A stretch of DNA of 13,574 bases from Gemmatimonadales bacterium (GTDB taxonomy: Bacteria; Gemmatimonadota; Gemmatimonadetes; Palauibacterales; Palauibacteraceae), in assembly GCA_030608825.1 (NCBI GenBank), contig JAUWDL010000008.1, positions 1-13,574 on the forward strand. The letters are read 5' to 3'. Below, one piece after another: positions 1-7,162 of the stretch. A program made the position numbers and the translations under genes. Each line of letters starts with the position of its first letter. Position 1 is the first letter of the stretch. Under the pieces are notes generated by a model that was not told where the DNA came from, did no database searches, and saw nothing but the letters and a program-made list of their open reading frames with translations.

Positions 1-357
1 GTCTCCGATCGACACGATGCCCACCAGCTGTCCATCACTGACGATCGGAAGGTGACGAATCCGGTTCTGGGTCATCACTCCCATCGCCTCGTGAATCTCG
101 TCTTCGGGCAGACCCACGATGACGTCTCGGGTCATCGTCTCGAGGATCGTCGTCGTGGAGAGAAGCTCGGGACCCCGGGCGCCGAGCCTGAGGACATCGC
201 GCTCGCTGAGGATCCCTCTGATCGAATCGCCCTCGACCACGACGACGGCGCCGATGTTGTGCTCGTTCAGCACCTCCATGGCGTCCGTAACGTTGCCGTT
301 CGGCGATGTCGTGACCACACGGTCACCCTTGGAGTCGAGGATATCCTGAATCCTCAT
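1..357 (-). CDS. Two-CBS-domain protein (3' end outside window)
   Basis: The first 119 residues are present and read MRIQDILDSKG at the N-terminus. Two tandem CBS motifs are visible. The first spans about residues 1-62 and contains NIGAVVVVEGDSIRGILSERD. The second spans about 68-119 and contains NRIRHLPIVSDGQLVGIVS. The start ATG (355-357) has a good GGAGG ribosome site just upstream, so it is well supported. Stand-alone proteins with a CBS pair are usually about 140-150 residues, so only a few tens of residues should be missing. Such proteins (Hrp1-like) bind adenine nucleotides in the Bateman cleft and act as energy or redox sensors or as regulators of partners. The actual ligand and partner cannot be read from this sequence. 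The gene is divergent from hemQ across a gap of about 200 bp. Confidence 0.93.
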   Translation of the reverse strand, partial: MRIQDILDSKGDRVVTTSPNGNVTDAMEVLNEHNIGAVVVVEGDSIRGILSERDVLRLGARGPELLSTTTILETMTRDVIVGLPEDEIHEAMGVMTQNRIRHLPIVSDGQLVGIVSIGD

Positions 358-433
358 GCCTACCTCCGGCCAGGTTCGGATGGAGCGGCGGGTACGGACC
401 CACCGGCCTTGGGCTCGAGAAACGCGTTCCCAC

Positions 434-461
434 AACATAAGCGCGAGCCGCAAGCCGGCAA
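434..461 (-). promoter_or_regulatory. Candidate sigma-70-type promoter for the CBS gene
   Basis: On the minus strand, TTGCCG (456-461) lies 16 bp from TATGTT (434-439). Each matches four of six consensus positions. The location, about 75-80 bp before the CBS start in the divergent gap, is reasonable. The match is weak enough to arise by chance. Confidence 0.25.
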
Positions 462-502
462 GCGAAGCGTGCACGGGCGGATCGGACCGAGCGAGCGTTG
501 AC

Positions 503-536
503 CGAACGGGTACGGAGGGCGAGCTTGCCCCGTTCG
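503..536 (+). promoter_or_regulatory. Inverted repeat in the hemQ leader
   Basis: CGAACGGG (503-510) and CCCGTTCG (529-536) form a perfect 8-bp inverted repeat. The second arm overlaps a near-palindrome, GGGCGAGCTTGCCC (517-530). The element ends 28 nt before the chosen hemQ start. A TTGACC resembling a -35 box lies at 498-503, with no convincing -10 box. It could be an operator or an RNA hairpin in the leader. There is no T-tract, so it does not look like an attenuator. Confidence 0.3.
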
Positions 537-564
537 TCTGCCCCCGCGGCTGATGGGAGAGAGG

Positions 565-1389
565 ATGCCGAAAACCGAGATCGCAGCGAAGAACCTGGAT
601 GGGTGGTTCGTCCTTCACCAGTTCTTCAGGGCCTCGTGGCCTGCTCTGAAACGGCACGACGCACGCCGCCTCAACGAGATCGGCGCCGAGTTCACCACCC
701 TGCTCCAACGCTGGTCGTCGCTGGAAGATGGCTGGAGTCGCTGTTACCGAATCGTCGGAGGCGGCGCGGACTTTCTCCTTCTTCATTTCCGACCCACCCT
801 GGAGCTCCTGGCCGAAGCGGAGCGCAAGGTGCAGCTGACCACGCTGGGCGACTACCTGGAGCTGGAGTACGACTACCTCTCCGTCGTGGAGCTCGGGCTC
901 TATCAACTGACGGCCGAGTTCGCCAAGCGGAAGGCCGTGCCGGATGACCCGGAGGCCATGGCGACTTGGCGAGAAGATCTGCAGAAACAGGCGGAAAAGG
1001 CGGCGGACACGGACTTCGCGCGGCGGCGGCTCTACCCCCAGCAGCCCGATGAGATGCCGTACATCTGCTTCTACCCGATGACGAAGCGGCGCGGTGAGAA
1101 CGAGAACTGGTACTCCCTCCCACTGCAGGAGCGGGCGGCGATGATGAGCGATCATGGACTCGTCGGTCGGGCCTACGCCGGGCGGATCAACCAGATCATC
1201 TCGGGATCGATCGGCTTCGATGACTGGGAGTGGGGGGTCACGCTGTTCGCGCAGGATGCTCTGGACTTCAAGAACGTCATCACCGACATGCGCTACGACG
1301 AGGCCAGCGCCAGATACGCGGAGTTCGGGCCATTCTACGTCGGCAAGCGAATGCGGGCAGACGATTGGCTGGAGCTGGGAAGAACCTGA
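565..1389 (+). CDS. hemQ: Coproheme decarboxylase HemQ (ChdC)
   Basis: A 274-residue member of the chlorite-dismutase-like heme peroxidase fold. HemQ uses H2O2 to decarboxylate two propionates of Fe-coproporphyrin III to protoheme, the last step of the coproporphyrin-dependent heme pathway, in the cytoplasm. Diagnostic motifs are YPMTKRR at 170-176, NWYSLPLQERA from 181, SDHGLVGR with the proximal His at 197, and GSIGFDDWEWGVTLFA from 214. The spacings Tyr170-Lys174-His197-Gln210 match Listeria HemQ (Tyr147, Lys151, His174, Gln187 as I recall them), so all key residues are present, with the Firmicutes-type distal Gln. A start at 553 is also possible, but the GGGAGAGAGG at 555-564 serves as ribosome site for ATG 565 and nothing precedes 553. 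The M20 gene begins 5 bp after the stop. True chlorite dismutase is unlikely because the HemQ Tyr/Lys motif is intact. Confidence 0.95.
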   Translation: MPKTEIAAKNLDGWFVLHQFFRASWPALKRHDARRLNEIGAEFTTLLQRWSSLEDGWSRCYRIVGGGADFLLLHFRPTLELLAEAERKVQLTTLGDYLELEYDYLSVVELGLYQLTAEFAKRKAVPDDPEAMATWREDLQKQAEKAADTDFARRRLYPQQPDEMPYICFYPMTKRRGENENWYSLPLQERAAMMSDHGLVGRAYAGRINQIISGSIGFDDWEWGVTLFAQDALDFKNVITDMRYDEASARYAEFGPFYVGKRMRADDWLELGRT

Positions 1390-1394
1390 ACGTC

Positions 1395-2621
1395 ATGCGG
1401 GAGAACGAGGCGGGAGGGCACCGGGCCCGCGGCCGAGGCCAAGCCACGGAGGCCGCCCCCGCAGACGTCGCTCCCGCCATTCGTTCCTTCATGCAGGCGC
1501 GGCAGGGCGAGATGGTCGATCTGCTTTGCCGACTTGCGCTCGCCGAATCTCCGACCGACCGGCCCGACGTCCACGCCGAGGTGCAGGACCTCCTGACCCG
1601 ACAGCTGGTCGCCGCTGGCTGCCTGGTCGACCGTCTCGATGGGGGCGAGCAGGGTGCTCACCTGGTCGCCCGCGGCAGGAACGGCACCGACGACCGTCCG
1701 ACCCAATTGCTGATCGGCCACTACGACACCGTTTGGCCTATGCACACGCTCCGAACGATGCCCGTGCGGCTGGAGAACGGCCGGCTGAGCGGGCCCGGCG
1801 TCTACGACATGAAGGGCGGTCTCGTGCTCATCATCTACGCGCTGAGAGCGCTCGAGGAGCTGGGCCTCGAACCTAGCGTGACGCCCCTCGTCTTCATGAA
1901 CTCTGATGAAGAGATCGGAAGCCCGACCTCGACGTCGCACATCGAACGGTTGGCGCGCTCCGCCGATCGCGCACTCATCCTCGAGCCGGCACAGGGTCCT
2001 TCCGGGAAGATCAAGACGGCCCGAAAGGGCGTGGGACACTTCAAGGTCCGAATCCACGGAGTGGCTGCCCACGCCGGCGTCGAGCCCGAAAGGGGGGCGA
2101 GCGCGGTGCTGGAGCTCGCCCACCTCGTCCAACGCCTGCACGCGCTCAACGACCCCGAGCGCGGAATCTCCGTCAACGTGGGAGTCATCTCCGGAGGAAA
2201 CCGGTCGAACGTGGTGGCGGCCGACAGCGTGGCCCACGTGGACATCCGCGCATACCACGAGGCAGAAGCCATGGAGATACGGGATGCCGTTCTGGCGATG
2301 GAACCCGTCACGCCCGGGGTCCGGATCGCGATGGAAGACTGGGACTTCCGGCAGGCGCTTGAGCGCACGCCCAGAAACCGTGCCCTGTGGGAGGTCACAC
2401 GCCGCACCGGTAGACTCGTCGGCCTCGAGCTGGAGGAAACGGCCGTGGGCGGAGGATCCGACGGAAACACGACGAGCCTGCACACGGCAACGATCGACGG
2501 GCTCGGGCCGGTCGGTGCGGGGTCTCACGCCGCCCACGAGTATGTGGAGGCGGACAGCCTGCCGGAGAGGGCGGCTCTCCTCGCCCTTCTGATGCTCGCC
2601 CCTCCACTGGGAGCCGGTTGA
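1395..2621 (+). CDS. M20 family metallopeptidase, carboxypeptidase G2-like
   Basis: A 408-residue di-zinc exopeptidase or amidohydrolase. Metal and catalytic residues are GHYDTVWP with His109, YDMKGG with Asp138, the Glu172/Glu173 pair in NSDEEIGS, Glu197 in LEP, and His381 in the C-terminal AAHEYVE. The spacings between the first five equal those in Pseudomonas carboxypeptidase G2 (His112, Asp141, Glu175/176, Glu200 as recalled). The central dimerisation domain, about residues 206-320, has the usual GVAAHAG motif with His226. I see no signal peptide, so the enzyme is probably cytoplasmic, unlike secreted G2. Typical substrates are C-terminal glutamate of folates or acyl-amino acids and short peptides; the substrate here is unknown. 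The frame is open upstream to 1230 inside hemQ, but ATG 1395 begins 5 bp after the hemQ stop. A weak GGGAAG precedes it by about 11 nt. Translation coupled to hemQ is likely. Confidence 0.92.
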   Translation: MRENEAGGHRARGRGQATEAAPADVAPAIRSFMQARQGEMVDLLCRLALAESPTDRPDVHAEVQDLLTRQLVAAGCLVDRLDGGEQGAHLVARGRNGTDDRPTQLLIGHYDTVWPMHTLRTMPVRLENGRLSGPGVYDMKGGLVLIIYALRALEELGLEPSVTPLVFMNSDEEIGSPTSTSHIERLARSADRALILEPAQGPSGKIKTARKGVGHFKVRIHGVAAHAGVEPERGASAVLELAHLVQRLHALNDPERGISVNVGVISGGNRSNVVAADSVAHVDIRAYHEAEAMEIRDAVLAMEPVTPGVRIAMEDWDFRQALERTPRNRALWEVTRRTGRLVGLELEETAVGGGSDGNTTSLHTATIDGLGPVGAGSHAAHEYVEADSLPERAALLALLMLAPPLGAG

Positions 2622-3373
2622 ACGCCTCCGTTTCCCCCCATGACATCCAGACCGCGCGGCGGTCCCTCGACTCCGCCGCCACTGTCATCGTCCTTACCGG
2701 TGCGGGAATCAGCGCCGACTCAGGGGTGCCCACCTTCCGAGGTCGCGGAGGACTTTGGAAGAATCATCGCCCCGAGGAGCTCGCCACTCCTGCCGCCTTC
2801 GCGCGCGACCCGAGGCTGGTGTGGGAGTGGTACGGATGGAGGAGGGCACTGGTCGCCGCATGCCGGCCGAACGAAGCGCACCTGGCACTCGCACGCTGGG
2901 CGGCCGACCGTAGCGGGGTCCACCTCATCACGCAGAACGTGGACGGCCTGCACGTGGCCGCCGCCAGAGATGCGGGCACCGTCCTCGAGCTTCACGGCTC
3001 GCTCTTTCGGACCCGTTGCCCCGGATGCGGAGCCACAAGAGAGTCTCGCGAGTCGATCGATGCTTCGTCCGAATCCACTCTGCCCCGCTGTGACCGGTGC
3101 GGAGATACCCTTCGTCCCGACGTCGTTTGGTTCGGAGAACCTCTGGACAGCCACGTGCTCGGACGAAGCTTCGAGCTCGCGGAGCAGACGGAGGCGTGCC
3201 TCGTGGTGGGCACGAGCGGGGTTGTTCAGCCCGCAGCTTCGATCGCCTCCGTGGCCGCTCGGGCCGGGGCCGCGTTGGTGGAGGTCAACTTGGAGCCTAC
3301 GCCGATCACGACGTCGGCAAACGTATCCTTGCGCGGAAGGGCCGCGGAGATCGTGCCGAGCCTGGTAGGTTGA
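2618..3373 (+). CDS. cobB: Sir2-family NAD-dependent protein deacylase, class III type
   Basis: A 251-residue complete sirtuin. The NAD site is shown by GAGISADSGVPTFRG (28-42) and TQNVDGLH (105-112). The catalytic His126 sits in ELHGS. A structural zinc is expected from Cys134/Cys137 and Cys158/Cys161. Tyr72 and Arg75, in WEWYGWRR, are the pair that binds acidic acyl groups in SIRT5 and E. coli CobB, so desuccinylase or demalonylase activity on lysines is predicted along with deacetylation. The start is TTG at 2618, sharing TTGA with the stop of the M20 gene. A GGGAG ribosome site lies about 5 nt upstream. No ATG fits the conserved N-terminus. This 4-bp overlap indicates translational coupling. 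The symbol follows family usage, not proven orthology. Confidence 0.94.
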   Translation: MNASVSPHDIQTARRSLDSAATVIVLTGAGISADSGVPTFRGRGGLWKNHRPEELATPAAFARDPRLVWEWYGWRRALVAACRPNEAHLALARWAADRSGVHLITQNVDGLHVAAARDAGTVLELHGSLFRTRCPGCGATRESRESIDASSESTLPRCDRCGDTLRPDVVWFGEPLDSHVLGRSFELAEQTEACLVVGTSGVVQPAASIASVAARAGAALVEVNLEPTPITTSANVSLRGRAAEIVPSLVG

Positions 3374-3416
3374 TCCGCCTGGTGGACCGGCCGTCCAGCC
3401 AAGTGGATGGTGGCTG

Positions 3417-4019
3417 ATGGGAGAGATGGCGGGCGGAATCGAGACCCTGATCCAGGGTAGCGGCGGGTGGGCCTACATCCTCGCCTATGGCTATACGATG
3501 GGGGTCGCGATCGTCCCCTTCCCGGCCGAGTTCCCGGCCATGCTCAACGGGATGATCTTCGGTCCGGCGCTGGGAACGATGATCACCTGGAGCGCCGCGC
3601 TGCTCGGCGCCCAGGTCAGCTTCGAGCTCTCTCGCCGGTTCGGCCGCCCGCTCGTGGCGCGCTTTCTCAGACCCGGGGCGCTCGGGCGCGCCGATCGCGT
3701 GGTCGTCGCGTCTGGGGCACCAGGCCTCCTTCTCCTCAGGCTGACGCCGGTGGTCGCCTTTACCGCGATCAACTGGGCCGCCGGCCTCACTCCCCTCAGT
3801 CGATGGACTTTCTTCTGGACGACGGCGGTCGGGATCATCCCCGGCTCCATTCTGTTCACGGTGTCCGGTTCGGGTCTCGCGGCGCTGTATCGGAAGCACC
3901 CCGTGATCGCCATCACGCTCACCCTCGCGCTCGTCTCCTTCGCGCTCCTGGTGCACCGCCGAATCAGGCGTGAGGCTGCCGCCGAGATCCACACGAGCGA
4001 CCCCTCTCCGAACCCCTAG
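3417..4019 (+). CDS. TVP38/TMEM64-type VTT (DedA-superfamily) membrane protein
   Basis: A 200-residue polytopic inner-membrane protein. The VTT/SNARE-associated fold is shown by the re-entrant segment PFPAEFPAMLNG with Glu39, LLGAQVSFELSRRFGR with Arg74, RLTPVVAFTAINWAAGLTPL with Arg108 and Asn119, and GIIPGS (139-144). Hydrophobic segments lie at about 18-38, 46-66, 100-122, 128-150 and 161-179. The tail is short, charged and polar. Members of the superfamily include lipid-carrier flippases (UptA/PopT), scramblases and proteins tied to proton-motive-force homeostasis; no substrate can be assigned here. ATG 3417 is followed by a second in-frame ATG at 3426, and neither has an ideal ribosome site. 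The gene is 43 bp downstream of the sirtuin and probably part of the same transcript. Confidence 0.88.
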   Translation: MGEMAGGIETLIQGSGGWAYILAYGYTMGVAIVPFPAEFPAMLNGMIFGPALGTMITWSAALLGAQVSFELSRRFGRPLVARFLRPGALGRADRVVVASGAPGLLLLRLTPVVAFTAINWAAGLTPLSRWTFFWTTAVGIIPGSILFTVSGSGLAALYRKHPVIAITLTLALVSFALLVHRRIRREAAAEIHTSDPSPNP

Positions 4020-4256
4020 CCTTCCGGCGCTCCGCTCCAAATCACGCAGGCACCCGCCATGCGTTTCAATCTGGCAATCGGGTGCGCGTGCGGAGACGTA
4101 TGGGTGGATAAGATCCATAATGGCAGGCGGTTATGAGACCTGTCCGACCCCAAGCGCGTACCCGGGCTCGGCAATCGGGAAGCTTTTCGCCGCCGGGCCG
4201 GGCAGAATGCGATAAGCACTCGGAGAATAGGACGATAGGCGAGGGTTGAGGATAGC
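4020..4256. other. Intergenic region before the c-di-GMP gene
   Basis: This 237-bp gap between two plus-strand genes holds no ORF that I believe. The 10-mer GGCAATCGGG occurs twice, at 4073-4082 and 4170-4179, and a shorter copy (GGCAATCG) follows just inside the gene. A CATAAT at 4116-4121 resembles a -10 box but lacks a good -35 box. I looked for a GEMM c-di-GMP riboswitch and did not find its conserved core. No intrinsic terminator is visible after the VTT gene. Confidence 0.4.
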
Positions 4257-6755
4257 TTGACGATCGACAGAACCGGCAATCGAACGGACACACGGAGGCC
4301 GCCCGAAGCGAAGGTCGGAGACGATCACTCGGGCAGCGACGCACCGGGCTTCGAGGCGCTGCCCCTCCCGTTGGTCATTCTGGCGTCCGATGGAACCATC
4401 GCGCATGCCAACGGAGCAGCGGAGGCAGCGCTCGGAGCTCCTCTGCGGAAGCTGGAAGGCCATCCCTTCCGCGAACTGATCGGCCGCTGCTGGCGGCCGG
4501 TCTTCCAGGCGGCGCTCTCCAACGTCAACGGGTCCGAGCGGAACGGCGCCTTGGCGTCCGTCACGGTCTTGGACCTTCCTCTGCAGACGGAGTCTGGCGA
4601 GATACGATTCGGGATCTCGATCGCCTCTCATTGCGCCGGCGATGAAGGTCGAATCCACCTGCTGCTTCACCCCTCATCCCCGAACCCGGGAAGCGCCGGC
4701 AGTACGCCGCACGAGGCTGCACTCGACGCCGCGGAGGATGCGATCCTCTGCACCGACCTGGACGGGAGGATCCTCTACTTCAACGGGCGCTTCCTGGAGA
4801 TGTGGAAGATCCCGCGATCCGCTCTGAGCGGCGGCCTGGAATCGGTGTTGTCTATCGCCAAGGAGCAGCTCGAGGAGCCCGAAGCCTTGATGGAGATGAC
4901 AGACCGGGAGGCGGGCGAGCCGGACCGGGAATCGAGAGAGCTCCTCCAATTCCGCGACCGAAGAACGGTGGAGAGGTACTCGAGGCCGCTGCCGATCGGC
5001 GATCACCTCGTCGGGCACGTGATCTCGTTCCGGGATGTCACGCGCCAGCAGCGAGCCCGGGAGACGATTCGGAGCTCCGAGCGCCGGTATCGCATGCTCT
5101 TCGAGCGCAACGTGGCCGGCGTGTTCCGCGCCTCGCAGGACGGGGTGATCCTAGAGGTGAACGACGCCTTCGCGCGCCTCGTCGGATACGAGACGCCTCT
5201 GGAGGTGCAAGGGAAATCCATCACCGACTTTTACGCCTCGCTGCCGGAGCGGCGACGCTTCGGTGAAGACCTCGAGCGAAACCGGGCGATCGCGAACCGG
5301 GAGGTTCAGTTCACCCGAAAGGACGGCTCCACGATCTGGGTTCTGGAGAACTCGATCCTCGTCGAAGACCCGGAGCTGATGGAGCCGGTCATCGAGGGAA
5401 CGATCGTGGACATCACGGCCCGCAAGCGCCTCGAGACGGAGCTCGAGCGCATGGCATACCACGATCCGTTGACCGATCTGGCCAACCGGCGACTCCTGGA
5501 AGAGCGGGCCCGCATGTCGCTGGCTTTCGCCGACCGCCACGGCATCCAGGCTGGCCTCGTCTACCTGGACCTCGCTCGCTTCAAGCGCATCAACGACACC
5601 TTGGGGCATGAAGCCGGCGATGACGTGCTCGTCGAGGTGGCGAACCGGATTCGTGCCTGCCTCCGAGGCAGCGACACAGGAGCCCGGCTCGGTGGAGACG
5701 AGTTCGCCTGCCTGCTGGCGGAGGTGGGCGGAGAGAGAGGTGCACTCGCCGTCGCTCAACGTATCTCCAACAGCCTGAGCGAACCGTTCGAGTTGGGGGA
5801 CAGAACGCTTCACGTCGACGCACAGATCGGCGTGGCCATGTACCCCGATCATGCCGCGGACTTCGAGAGCCTTCTCGCCGCAGCGGACCACGCCATGTAC
5901 CGCACCAAGATCGACGGTAACCCGGCGATCGAGATCTATTCCGCGACGCTGGATGAGTCGGTCCCCGACCAGATCGCCGAGGAGGAAGAGCTTCGCGAGG
6001 CCCTCGAGAAAGAGCAGCTCACGCTCCACTACCAACCGGTTTTCAAGCTCGCCGATGGCAAGCTCGTCGGGGCCGAGGCCCTGGTCCGTTGGCATCACCC
6101 GTCACGCGGTCTCCTGGAAAAAAGCGAGTTCATTCGCACCGCCGAGCGAGGCGGCGTCATCCGCCAGCTGGACAGGTGGGTGTTCGAGGAGGCCCTCGCC
6201 CAGGCGATCCGGTGGGAGGAGCGCGAGCTTCCAGAATGGATCTCCGTCAACCAGTCGATCCAGACCCTTCGAGATCCTGAGACGACGAGCTTCTTGCAGC
6301 AGCTGCTGGACCAAGCCCCGGTACCACCCGGCCGTCTCGTTCTCGAGGTCGACGAAGGACTCGCCGTCAACAGCCCCGAGGCCGTCACGGGGCGGCTGGA
6401 GGAGCTGAGGGAGATGGGAATCCGGATCGCCCTGGACAATTTCGGCACGGGTCAGTCGACGCTCGCCTACATCAAGCACTTCCCGGCCGACATCATCAAG
6501 CTCGACGGCTTCTTCGTGCACGATCTGGGGACCAACTACGACAGCCGCAATCTCGCGCAAGCGATCATCCAGATGGGCCAGGCGCTGGGAGTGACGATCA
6601 TTGCCGAGAAGGTCGAAACGGAGGCCCAGTGCGAGTGGTTGAAGTCGGCGGGGTGTGACTACGTGCAGGGATTCTACACCGGCCGACCCGTGCCGGCCGA
6701 TGAGTTCATGGAGAGCGTCCGGGAGCGATCTGCCATCCCGAGGAATGCCGGTTGA
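4257..6755 (+). CDS. PAS-PAS-PAS-GGDEF-EAL cyclic-di-GMP protein
   Basis: An 832-residue soluble sensor. Three PAS domains lie at about 32-140, 152-265 and 275-390, and the third ends in the usual DITARKR linker. GGDEF (about 395-560) has an intact active site at 479-483, substrate motif RFKRINDTLGHEAGD and inhibitory I-site RGSD (470-473), so diguanylate cyclase activity with product inhibition is expected. EAL (about 575-820) retains EAL at 607-609, Asn665, Glu697 and Glu700 (EVDE), Lys748, Asp750, Glu784 and QG at 804-805. The DDFGTGYS loop, however, reads DNFGTGQS: the second metal-site Asp is Asn728 and Tyr is Gln733. Phosphodiesterase activity may therefore be reduced. No transmembrane segment is seen, so sensing is cytosolic, with cofactor unknown. 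The start is TTG with GAGG 5 nt upstream; an in-frame TAG at 4236 precedes it and no ATG fits. Confidence 0.93.
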   Translation: MTIDRTGNRTDTRRPPEAKVGDDHSGSDAPGFEALPLPLVILASDGTIAHANGAAEAALGAPLRKLEGHPFRELIGRCWRPVFQAALSNVNGSERNGALASVTVLDLPLQTESGEIRFGISIASHCAGDEGRIHLLLHPSSPNPGSAGSTPHEAALDAAEDAILCTDLDGRILYFNGRFLEMWKIPRSALSGGLESVLSIAKEQLEEPEALMEMTDREAGEPDRESRELLQFRDRRTVERYSRPLPIGDHLVGHVISFRDVTRQQRARETIRSSERRYRMLFERNVAGVFRASQDGVILEVNDAFARLVGYETPLEVQGKSITDFYASLPERRRFGEDLERNRAIANREVQFTRKDGSTIWVLENSILVEDPELMEPVIEGTIVDITARKRLETELERMAYHDPLTDLANRRLLEERARMSLAFADRHGIQAGLVYLDLARFKRINDTLGHEAGDDVLVEVANRIRACLRGSDTGARLGGDEFACLLAEVGGERGALAVAQRISNSLSEPFELGDRTLHVDAQIGVAMYPDHAADFESLLAAADHAMYRTKIDGNPAIEIYSATLDESVPDQIAEEEELREALEKEQLTLHYQPVFKLADGKLVGAEALVRWHHPSRGLLEKSEFIRTAERGGVIRQLDRWVFEEALAQAIRWEERELPEWISVNQSIQTLRDPETTSFLQQLLDQAPVPPGRLVLEVDEGLAVNSPEAVTGRLEELREMGIRIALDNFGTGQSTLAYIKHFPADIIKLDGFFVHDLGTNYDSRNLAQAIIQMGQALGVTIIAEKVETEAQCEWLKSAGCDYVQGFYTGRPVPADEFMESVRERSAIPRNAG

Positions 6756-6762
6756 GCGGAGC

Positions 6763-6939
6763 TCAAACGTCCTGGATCGCCGCCTGTACCTTCTCCGCCA
6801 CTTCCGCAGTTACTTCCTCGATCCCGTGAGCGGTGCGGGCGTGCGCGACCACCAGCTCCATCAGCTCCTCTTCGGTCTCGGCCCACGCCGTGTAATCGCA
6901 GCCGGGAACGACATCGGCGCAGCGCATCTGCTTGGCCAT
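6763..6939 (-). CDS. DUF1059 small protein
   Basis: A 58-residue protein starting MAKQMRCADVVPGCDYTAW. It shows the DUF1059 pattern: an N-terminal CxD...GCD motif with Cys7 and Cys14, an acidic stretch ETEEELMELV, and a C-terminal HARTAHGIEEVTAE with His33 and His38. The two Cys and two His could bind a metal, but the function of the family is unknown to me. A full AAGGAGG ribosome site (6945-6951) sits 5 nt before the ATG, suggesting high expression. The frame is open further upstream, to 7134, but that extension has no ribosome site and is poorly protein-like. The gene ends 7 bp from the stop of the convergent c-di-GMP gene, leaving no room for a terminator between them. Confidence 0.85.
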   Translation of the reverse strand: MAKQMRCADVVPGCDYTAWAETEEELMELVVAHARTAHGIEEVTAEVAEKVQAAIQDV

Positions 6940-7002
6940 CAAAACCTCCTTCGCGGGTGAGCGGTCCGGCGACTCTCCAGATTGCTTCGCTTCGCGGTTT
7001 CC

Positions 7003-7008
7003 AATATA
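7003..7008 (-). promoter_or_regulatory. Candidate -10 box for the DUF1059 gene
   Basis: TATATT on the minus strand (5 of 6 to TATAAT) lies about 64 bp before the DUF1059 start, in the gap after the TPR gene terminator. The -35 position is poor, so this is only a suggestion. Confidence 0.3.
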
Positions 7009-7060
7009 GGCGGTGCTTGTAAGGCCTGCGCACCGAACCCCGTGAACGCCTACATGAAAG

Positions 7061-7093
7061 GAAAAGGCCCCGGCGCCAGTCGGCGCCGGGGCC
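7061..7093 (-). terminator. Intrinsic terminator of the TPR lipoprotein gene
   Basis: A perfect 12-bp inverted repeat, GGCCCCGGCGCC (7066-7077) and GGCGCCGGGGCC (7082-7093), encloses a 4-nt loop. On the minus strand the stem is followed by TTTTCCTTTC. It lies about 70 bp past the TPR gene stop. The stem and T-tract are those of a Rho-independent terminator. It also insulates the DUF1059 gene downstream. Confidence 0.85.
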
Positions 7094-7162
7094 TGCTCCG
7101 GTCTCGGATCACGAGCATCCCGGGGTGGGAGCACGCGGCTCCGTCCGCTGATTCGAGCGAGA

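Noticed and set aside
1335..2537. 400-residue open frame on the minus strand opposite the M20 gene
   Set aside because: Antisense shadow of the M20 gene, with no ribosome site or recognisable motif.
4020..4256. Possible c-di-GMP riboswitch before the GGDEF-EAL gene
   Set aside because: The conserved GEMM core and its paired stems were not found; only short repeats are visible.
6763..7134. Longer 123-residue version of the DUF1059 protein
   Set aside because: The extra N-terminus crosses the TPR terminator and a promoter-like box and has no ribosome site. AAGGAGG marks the internal ATG.
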